Positions 56,495 to 64,000 of a DNA stretch of 64,000 nt are shown here, piece by piece. The notes under the pieces were generated by a model. That model was not told the origin of the DNA. It saw only the letters and a program-made list of their open reading frames with translations, and made no database searches. Origin of the DNA: Fremontodendron californicum (lineage: Eukaryota; Streptophyta; Magnoliopsida; Malvales; Malvaceae); assembly GCA_030761205.1 (NCBI GenBank), contig JAULJL010000029.1:1681501-1745500 (forward strand). Reading direction: 5' to 3'. The position numbers were made by a program, and so were the translations under genes. Within the stretch, counting starts at the first letter, position 1. The number at the start of each line of letters is the position of its first letter.

Positions 56495-57955
56495 GATGAA
56501 TTTTAAAAATGCTAATAGTAATATTAAAGGTGCCATTTTGGGTTCGAATCATTTTGATTTTTTTCGGGTTTAGGATTTTTTGGTTCGGGTTTGATCATTT
56601 TTGGTTCAATCTCTTTCGAGTTCAAATTACCTTGGGCTCGGGTAGGTTTTACGTCATATTTTTTATTTTATTTTATGTTACAATGGAAAGATAAGATTTT
56701 TCCCTTTTAATTTGAATTTTTAAAAGCAAGCAAATTGCCTTTTATCTTGTTTTCCGATCTATATGTATATTTATTTATTTTTGGATAAAACTAATCACAC
56801 CTAAAAATAAAAATTGGACCGGAAGTCGAACCGATCAGACTTTCAATTTTCGATTCAACTGGCCGGTTCAACTATAGCAAAAAAATATAAAATAGAAATT
56901 CAAAATAATTTTAAAAAATTCAAAAAAAAAAATAGAAATAATTCTAAAATTTAAAAAAATAAATAAATAAATAAATAATACAAGTTGTTATTTTCGATTT
57001 TAGATTAATTTTTGCCTTTTAATTTGTAACCAATTGAGTTAAAAAAACTTCAAAAACAATAAATTTTTTTTTATTTTCGGTTTTATTGGGTTTTCTAATT
57101 TTTTCGGTTCCCGGTTTTTAACCGGTTCTTATTAGTTAACTTTAATCCGATTCTATGGAAGTAGTTGAACCATCGGACCTATCGGTTCCTGGTTGTACCG
57201 GCCGGTGTGATTCTTTTTTTCTCATTGCATCAAATTGCGATTTAATGATTTATTATATATTAAAATTTATAAATATTTAATTTATCTTGTAATCCTATAC
57301 TGGACAAGAGAAATATAAAATATAAAACTTATGCCAAAATCAACTAATTGGACTTTGTTTTGAGTAAAATATTTATCTCTGATGAAATTGAAATTAGATG
57401 TATTAAAAACTAGGGTTATTATAAAATCATAACAAACTTATTGATGTTTATCTGATTTCTTGTTGAATAGATTAGTTGGAATTTTCATGGCATGTGATTT
57501 GTGAGATACAATTTTAGTTTTTGTTAGTTGTCCATATTGGATAATTATATCTGAATTAGTAGAATGAAATTAATTTCAACTTTGTCTTGACTAATGACCG
57601 TCATTATTTGATTGTTCACTTTTCTTTTCATTCTATTTAATATTTATTTTGATATAAATTTAAAATTTTTAAAATGTTTGAAGTGATTTTAGTGATTTGT
57701 GTATACAATTCGATTTGTTTTAAACTCATATAATTTCAATATCTTTACAAGTTACAAGTACAAAATTAAATAAATTTTTTTATAAAATTATTAATTTACC
57801 TTATACATATATATATATTAAATTATAACTTTTGATCAAAAAAATAAGGGAAAAAATTGATAATTAAAATTTTTGTTTTAAAAAAATTATTTAATTACAA
57901 TTTTATCATTCTATTTTTAGTATTAAATTCGAGTTATTATGGGTTTATGATCGAG
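54163..57955. repeat. Nested segmental duplication (1.6 kb unit twice, plus a 0.5 kb partial copy)
   Basis: Copy A is 54163-55790. Copy C is 56311-57955; both start TTTTTTAGCATATGTTGTGATT and end ATTCGAGTTATTATGGGTTT. Between them 55791-56305 repeats only the subsegment from the (TA)n run to AATAATACAAG. Copy C resembles this partial copy more than copy A in the shared part (AATCACACCTAAAAATAAAAA against GATCAAACCTAAGAATAAAAA). Each unit holds blocks of GGTTCGGGTTT-like words and AACCGGCCGGTTCAAC-like words. The open frames at 54310, 55841 and 56509 are the same repeat frame. No genes. Confidence 0.88.
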
Positions 57956-60139
57956 TTGGTCTCGGGTTAGGATCATTTCAAGTTTTGATCCTTTCGGTTT
58001 CAGATCATTTTAGGTTCAGATCATTTTAGTTTCGGTCATTTCGGGTTTAAATTTTTCGAGTTTGGGTTTTTGACTTTTTTGATCAAACGGGTTTGAGTTC
58101 GGGTTTTTTTGAATTCATATTTATTTTGCCACTTCTAATACATATTTTTGATAATCTATTAAATTAATTATTTCCTTTTTAATTAATGGTTTTTATTTAA
58201 TTTAAAATATTAATAATTTTTTATTTATTTCCTTTAATATTAACATTGAAGTCTTTATCAAAATAAACTTTAATATTTTATTAAATTAAATATTAACTAA
58301 TTTTTACTTATTTATTTCCCTTTAATTAATTAGAATTTGGATTATTGTTTGCTTCTTTTTTGGGCTTGCTTGTAGTTAATTTATTTGAATGTAATTATAG
58401 TGTAAAATGATTTATATGTTTATATGTACAATTCCATTACAAAAAATGTCATAATGGGTCAATGTTTGACATGTGTCAAGTTCCTTTACTTGACACATGG
58501 CAAGTTTTTTTTTTAATTTTTAATTTTATCTTTTAGTTTTTATTTATATTAATTTATTTATATTTTATTTTAAATGATATATTAAAAGGATCGGTCCGTA
58601 CGTTGACTTACAAGTGGATTTATAATCTGTACCAGATTTGTTAATGAACAAAAAATTTAAAAAAATAAATAAATTTTCTGCTAACCAGTATAAGATAGCC
58701 AAAAAAATCCCCTAACGTGATAAATGCTTGACAAATGATAAGGTTTTTTTTTTTTTTTTAAGTTTATTGTAGTTTTTGTATTTTTAGTTCATATTAATTT
58801 ATTTTATTAAATATTTTTATTTTATTTTTAAATAATTTATTTAAAGATGTTAGTCCGAATGTTGACTCGCAGATTGGTTTAGACACGAGCCACACGACCC
58901 TCTCGAAAAAAAAAATTAAAAAAAAAATGAATTTATTGCTAACCAGAATGAGAAAGCTGATCAAACGAAAGAATTAAATATAAATCATAATTTTATTTTA
59001 GTTATTTTTTATTTCAATATTTAAATATGCAAAATAAAATATAAAAATGAGTTAGTAGTTCATTAATTTAACAAAAAAATAAAATAAAATAAATTTGCTA
59101 CTAACATATGTGAAAAAGAGGACTTAACGAGAGAATGAGATATAAACTATAATTTTATTTTATTGTTTTTCATTTATTATTTTTTACCTCCTATAAATAA
59201 AAATATATACTATACAATAAGATTTAAATATGTTTAAATATATATATAAATAACAATTAAAAATGCATTTATATTACGTAATTTATAAATAAACAATTAT
59301 CATAAATTTAATTTTTATAATTAATAAAATATTATTATTATTAAAATTTAAAATAAAAATAATAATAATTTAATAAATTTTAATTTTAAAAAAAATTATT
59401 AAAAAAAAATTAAAAAAATCCCAGTGAAACGAGGCTTAATTCTAGTTTCTTATAATATCAATCTTAAGGTGCTTAGTGCTTACTACATGTAATTAATTTG
59501 GATCTAGCTTTTCCCATTCTACTAATAATAAGTTGATTACTATTCCGAGCATCAAAAAAATTAAATTTAAAAAAGAGACAAAAAGGACAAAAACAAATTA
59601 AGTGATTTACTTACATATCTAACTCGGAAGATAAAATAAAACAACTTTTATATATCCAGGTTCCAACTAATGAATTTGAATCATTTCAATCATGAACACA
59701 TTTAAATTATTTTAAATTCGAATTATTAACCCTTTAAAGAGAAATCAATTTATTAACTTCTGATTAATAATAATAAAATTAAAATCATTTCTAATTCAAA
59801 TCATTTAATTTTTAAATTACACTTTCCAACTTCGGGTGGATTAAAAATCACTTGGCAAATGACAGAAACAGGGATAAGATGTTTTAAAACAGCAAGGAAT
59901 TAACATTAAAAGAAAAACATAAATTGGCAAACGCACTATTTTAGCATTACCACATGAAAACCAAACCAAATTCTTCTTGTCCAATAATAAAGCCCATATA
60001 TAATCCAGAGGAGAGTTTCAACTCCAAGTGCTGATGAATGCATAAAAAACTAAAAAAGAACCTTCTACGACAACCCACATTGCATCTATGTAAACCTGCT
60101 AGATAAGGTAGAGAGTACATATCTTATGAACTTAACTCA
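57956..60139. other. Intergenic DNA with diverged repeats and a Helitron-like end
   Basis: 57956-58110 is rich in TTTCGGGTT-like words continuous with the duplicated block. 58440-59170 contains two or three diverged units of about 270 bp (shared GTCCG.A.GTTGACT and TGCTAACCAG.AT words). A perfect hairpin lies at 58470-58499. No gene was seen before the 14-3-3 gene. Confidence 0.5.
59420..59445 (+). mobile_element. Decayed Helitron 3' terminus
   Basis: CCCAGTGAAACGAGGCTTAATTCTAG followed by T. It has the spacing of a Helitron 3' end, with a hairpin spoiled by substitutions, and shares the ATTCTAGTT end with the Helitron at 12059-12948. The 5' end was not found. Confidence 0.4.
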
Positions 60140-62391
60140 TTACGGCTGTCCCTCGCCTGACTTCGAAGCTTCCTTGATTTCATCTCCAGCTTCATCCTAA
60201 AACCAAGGAACAAAACACATCAATCATCCGAATAAAAACTTGAGAAACCCATCATCAGTTGAAAAGGAACATGCAAGGTGCAATTTTAATCAATCAAACA
60301 ATTACCATGAGCAATACAAAGTCCCCCCAAGTCAACAACAATAACATCAGAATATTATTAGTTCTGAAATTACTCTGATGAGGTCAAATGTGTTTGGCTT
60401 GTTATACTCTGTGGACAGAACATTCTTAATACAGTTAAAGAAGCAAGAATTATCTTAGGAGATTAATTGAAACTTGGGATTTTAGTCCTGACACTAATCT
60501 ATGAGATGTAATGCCTGGAAGTTTAGAGACTATGGTAGAGAACTCTGGTCACGATAATGAAAGCAAAAAGGTTTGCTCAAGAATATATAGCTTTACACAT
60601 TTGTCAAATCCTATGTTACTCGGACTCGAATGTGAGCGTTGAATACGGGTATGTGTTCGACATGAGTATATTCAGTTTTTTCTAAGTTTTTTTCATGTAT
60701 TTGGAGGGTGATATCCCCATATCCATGTCCAAATATGCATCGGACACAGGTGTAGGACATGGGTACTTCAAGAAAAATGAAGAGTCAGAGTAACATAGGT
60801 CAAATCCATGTTGAGTGTCGAATGAGCAGACACCCCACCAGCCAGGTTGCACCAACAAATTGTTAGTACAAATTGTGGCAAGTTAAAGAGAATTTTATTT
60901 GATGTCTAAAGACAGCAGAGCTGCTTGTAATTTTCATGATTACACATACACACGAAAAAAAGAAAGAGAGAGAGAGAGAGAGGTACTGTGATGTCAGATG
61001 TCCAAAGGGTCAGATTGTCCCGGAGAAGTTGCATGATCAATGTACTATCCTTGTAAGATTCCTCACCCAAAGTATCCAACTCAGAAATAGCCTCATCAAA
61101 AGCCTGTCAAATGAAAAACATGTAATTTTAGTTGACAACAACCTTTAGAAAACCAATTCATGTCCTCGAGAAGACATTTGTGGATCTTCACATAAGAAGA
61201 ATCTAATCTTCCTGCCTTGAATACACCGAATTAAATTAATAAATCTCAGTAAAATGGATATCAATTTACAACATTACCAGACTTCATATGGATAAAAGCA
61301 ATCACTAACATTACAGTTCAGACTTGCTCTATGCTAGAAAAAAAAAAAAAAAAAAACTTAATTAAATCTTTTGACTTTAAAGCAAAAAGAGTGGATATAT
61401 AGTTATCACTTCAAACTTTTTCAGGTGTTAACAGGTTGAGTCCTCAGGAAAGCAACTCGCATGGATATAAGGAGTTGTCATCACAATTAAATCCAGTTGG
61501 TGTGGGATTAGATTAAAACAATTTACTATGCCATCCAAAACAGATGAACTGTTAAAAAACCAGACAACTAAAACTCCATAGTTTAGTTTATTAGCTGTTC
61601 TCGGTCAACGGCAAAAAAAAATAATAATAATAGCAAAGCAGCAGAGAATAAACACCTGTTTTGCGAGATTGCAGGCACGATCAGGTGAGTTGAGGATTTC
61701 ATAGTAGAAAACAGAGAAGTTAAGAGCAAGTCCCAGCCTAATTGGGTGAGTAGGAGCAAGTTCAGCAAGAGCAATATCCTGACATCATAAACAAAATAAA
61801 AAGAAGCTAAGAAATTCTATCTTAACCTTTTTCAGTAAAAAGATGCTTAAGGAATTATAGAGAAAATAACTCATATTGACAAGATGACATCGCCAATTCA
61901 CCCACCTGAGCAGACTTGTACGCCAATAAAGTGCTCTCCGCAGCTTCCTTCCTCTCAGCACTAGTCTTAAATTCAGCAAGATACCTGTGATAATCACCCT
62001 TCATCTTAAGGTAAAACACCTTTGACTCGGCAGATGAGGCCGAAGGGATGAGGTGAGATTCAAGAAGGCTCAAAATCCCATCACAGATCTTGCTGAGTTC
62101 AGCTTCAATCTTGCCCCTATACTCCTTTATGATTGCAACGTGATCCTCATTTCCTCTGCTCTCTTCCTTCTGCTCAATGGAAGAGATGATCCTCCATGAA
62201 GCCCTCCTAGCCCCAATTACATTTTTGTAAGCCACGGAGAGAAGGTTCCGTTCCTCGACAGTCAGCTCCTCGACATCGACAGTTTTTGCAACTTTCTCCA
62301 TGAACTCCACCATTTCCTCATAGCGTTCGGCCTGCTCAGCCAACTTGGCCATGTAAACATTTTCCTCTCGTGATGATTCAGTTGGAGACAT
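60140..62391 (-). CDS. 14-3-3 protein, non-epsilon group
   Basis: Exons 62391-61906, 61778-61656, 61103-60987, 60196-60140; 783 bp, 260 residues, all GT-AG in phase 0. The four-exon, three-intron layout with splits after YKSAQ, LAKQ and SDIT is typical of plant non-epsilon 14-3-3 genes. Signatures RNLLSVAYKNV (residues 49-59) and YKDSTLIMQLLRDNLTLW are intact. The phosphopeptide pocket residues are present: Lys56, Arg63, Arg136 and Tyr137. The tail after residue 240 is acidic and ends GEGQP. The protein forms dimers that bind phosphorylated Ser/Thr clients in cytosol and nucleus, including H+-ATPase and metabolic enzymes. I give no isoform name. A 5' UTR intron precedes the ATG, and intron 3 carries a MITE. 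Confidence 0.97.
60610..60799. mobile_element. hAT-like MITE copy 9, best preserved, in intron 3 of the 14-3-3 gene
   Basis: Ends CTATGTTACTCGGACTC (60611) and GAGTCAGAGTAACATAG (60798) are inverted over 17 bp with one mismatch. Exact 8 bp duplications GTCAAATC flank both ends. The body is 188 bp with no coding capacity. Confidence 0.9.
60959..60983. repeat. (GA)n next to the exon 3 donor of the 14-3-3 gene
   Basis: About ten GA units, which on the minus strand make intron 3 begin GTACCTCTCTCTCT. The (CT)n run thus starts five bases into the intron. Confidence 0.85.
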
Positions 62392-62419
62392 CTTTACTAT
62401 ATCAATCTAATACTTGATC

Positions 62420-63143
62420 CTGCGAATACAACAACATTTACTTTTATTATACAAACATTTCTAACCAAATTTTCACCAGTCTACTCTAAACAAGTGCATC
62501 GACATCAAGAACAATCATTGGAGGCATTCTCATTCCTCAATCCAGAAACATCAACAGTCATCAATTTTTAGTTCTTCGTTTCTTCAAAATTTTCAAAATT
62601 TTAGATCCAATCTAATTTGTTCCAAAAAAACAAAAGGTACTACCTAAAATTAATTATTAATAAAATAAAAAAATAAACAAAGATCCAAATTGTGAGGAAG
62701 ATAAATCATTAGCACTAGCCCTCTCCTTTCCGTTCCAACAGTTTCTCAGTAACCAAACTTTTATTTTTGGTTAGCAAAACTTTTATACTCTAAATCTTAG
62801 CAATAAAATACTCGGTCAAAACAAAAAAAAAATCCTATTTCTTTATCCCCAATTTCTAGAACCAAACAGATCGCAACAAAAAAACCCTAATTAGTCAAAT
62901 CAAGCAATAAAAAGCTCAAATCTTAAACAGATTGAATCAAAACCACTAAATTAAACAAAACAAAAAAGCTAAAAACCATTCATTGCATCAATAAATAAAA
63001 AAAAAAAAAAGAAAAAAAAAAAGAAAAGAAACAAGCAAATAAATCAAATAAATAAAAGCCTATAGATCTCAAGGTAAAGAGATAAAATCCAAAAATATCA
63101 ATCAAAAAAATTGAAAAGAAAAAATTGATCCAGAATAACTTAC
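62420..63143 (-). other. 5' UTR intron of the 14-3-3 gene
   Basis: On the minus strand CGTCGATCG is followed by GTAAGTTATTC (donor at 63143), and TATTCGCAG precedes GATCAAGTATTAG (acceptor at 62420), 28 bp before the ATG. Both sites are strong. The intron is AT-rich with A-runs. Leader introns are common in plant 14-3-3 genes and can raise expression. Confidence 0.6.
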
Positions 63144-63480
63144 CGATCGACGAATTTTTTTTCTTTTGATTTGCTGGTGGAAATGAGAAAGAAAATAAAA
63201 AATATTATAGGTAGCGAAGAGAGCAAGAGGGCTGCTTTTTTTATTAGTTTTATTTTCATTTTTTATTTTTTTAAAACGGGAGTATCAAAGAGAAAGAGGG
63301 TGTGGTCCAATGAAAAGGAGACACGTGGTGAATAGCAGAGATTCCAGTGGAATTTTGGGCCTGCCACGCTGGCAGTTGACTGTCAATGCTTATTTTCTTA
63401 AAAATTAAATTAAATATAAATAAATAAATTGTTCTTATTTTGAGGGAACGTGGGGCCACTTTGACGGTTTTTAACCTTTT
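63144..63480 (-). promoter_or_regulatory. Promoter region of the 14-3-3 gene with a G-box
   Basis: First leader exon near 63144-63200 and upstream DNA. ACACGTGG at 63321-63328 contains the G-box core CACGTG, the binding site of bZIP and bHLH factors. A GCCACG word lies at 63363. TATA and start sites cannot be fixed. Confidence 0.4.
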
Positions 63481-64000
63481 TCTTTTTTGCAGTTTAGAGG
63501 AAAAGGTGAATCATGAATGAAGTTGAATTTTAAGTCTTAACTTTTGACCACCCGCCTTCCGCTTCCAATAAATTGCTCTTTTAATTTGGACCGAAATTAA
63601 AATTAAAGATATTAGTGAGATTAGTTGTAACAATGAGATTTAGTATTATAATGGTGAAATTAAAATAAATAATAGTATATGTATTTAAATTCAAAAATAG
63701 TAGTAGTGGTGATAATGAAAATTATCATATATTAATATAAGAATATATTGATAAGTTATTTTTATATATTTTAATAATATTTAAAATTTTAACATACATT
63801 ATTTTATATATTTATTCTAATATTTTTTTAAAAAATTAATTATTATATAAGTATATAAATTTAATATTATTATATTAAATTAATAAATAAATAAAAAATC
63901 TTTAAATAAAAATAAAAGAATTTTAAAAATTTTAAATAAAAAATATTTTAAAAATATGTATTAAACGAAAACTTTACCCCTTCAAGGATCCAATGCATTT
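63481..64000. other. AT-rich intergenic DNA at the right edge
   Basis: No gene or recognisable element; strongly AT-rich beyond 63600. Confidence 0.5.

Noticed and set aside
54310..56694. Three 61-residue frames at 54310, 55841 and 56509
   Set aside because: The same frame in each copy of the duplicated repeat; built from TTCGGGTTT-like words and not coding.

Overview
The window is nuclear DNA from a dicot plant, probably a rosid. It is very AT-rich. It has GT-AG spliced genes with plant-type protein families (14-3-3, AWPM-19, a CDCA7-type zinc finger plus DDT protein) and a dense load of plant transposons: Athila-type Ty3/gypsy, Ty1/copia, Helitrons and MITEs. No prokaryotic, organellar, tRNA or rRNA gene was seen.

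Layout. 1-1801: AT-rich DNA with a degenerate 68-74 bp tandem repeat and a Helitron 3' end. 1849-12024: a full-length but inactivated Athila element on the minus strand (LTRs 1854-3403 and 10486-12019, TSD TTATC, tRNA-Asp-type primer site, gag-PR-RT-RH-IN remains broken by stops and frameshifts). 12059-12948: a complete non-autonomous Helitron. 14213-18229: a five-exon plus-strand gene of unknown function, with a possibly spliced 3' UTR that contains a tandemly duplicated micro-exon-like unit. 19300-31000: mainly repeats (an hAT-like MITE family, other MITEs, a possible SINE, a second Helitron candidate inside another element, a 58 bp tandem repeat). 31107-33833: a five-exon plus-strand gene of a plant family I cannot name. 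33834-42150: intergenic DNA with telomere-like MITEs, exon-like fragments, and a mobile-domain gene relic whose exon ends at a copia element with a collapsed 5' LTR. 42154-48317: a twelve-exon minus-strand gene for a 691-residue CDCA7-type (zf-4CXXC_R1) plus DDT/WHIM-like chromatin protein, with E2F-type sites just upstream. 49755-51810: a truncated second Athila copy. 53045-53961: a four-exon AWPM-19 membrane protein gene with RY and ABRE-like motifs upstream. 54163-57950: a nested segmental duplication. 60140-62391: a four-exon minus-strand 14-3-3 gene with a 5' UTR intron.

The host genes do not form a functional cluster; they are independent single genes separated by transposons. I rebuilt exon boundaries by eye from GT-AG sites and reading-frame phase. 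All four intact gene models close in frame (445, 295, 691, 195 and 260 residues are the five predicted products, counting the unknown genes). I found no convincing undescribed biological system. The observations most worth following are the E2F sites at the CDCA7-like gene, the four identical polypurine-tract-like 12-mers in the Athila element, the duplicated micro-exon-like unit, and the 8-bp-TSD MITE family.
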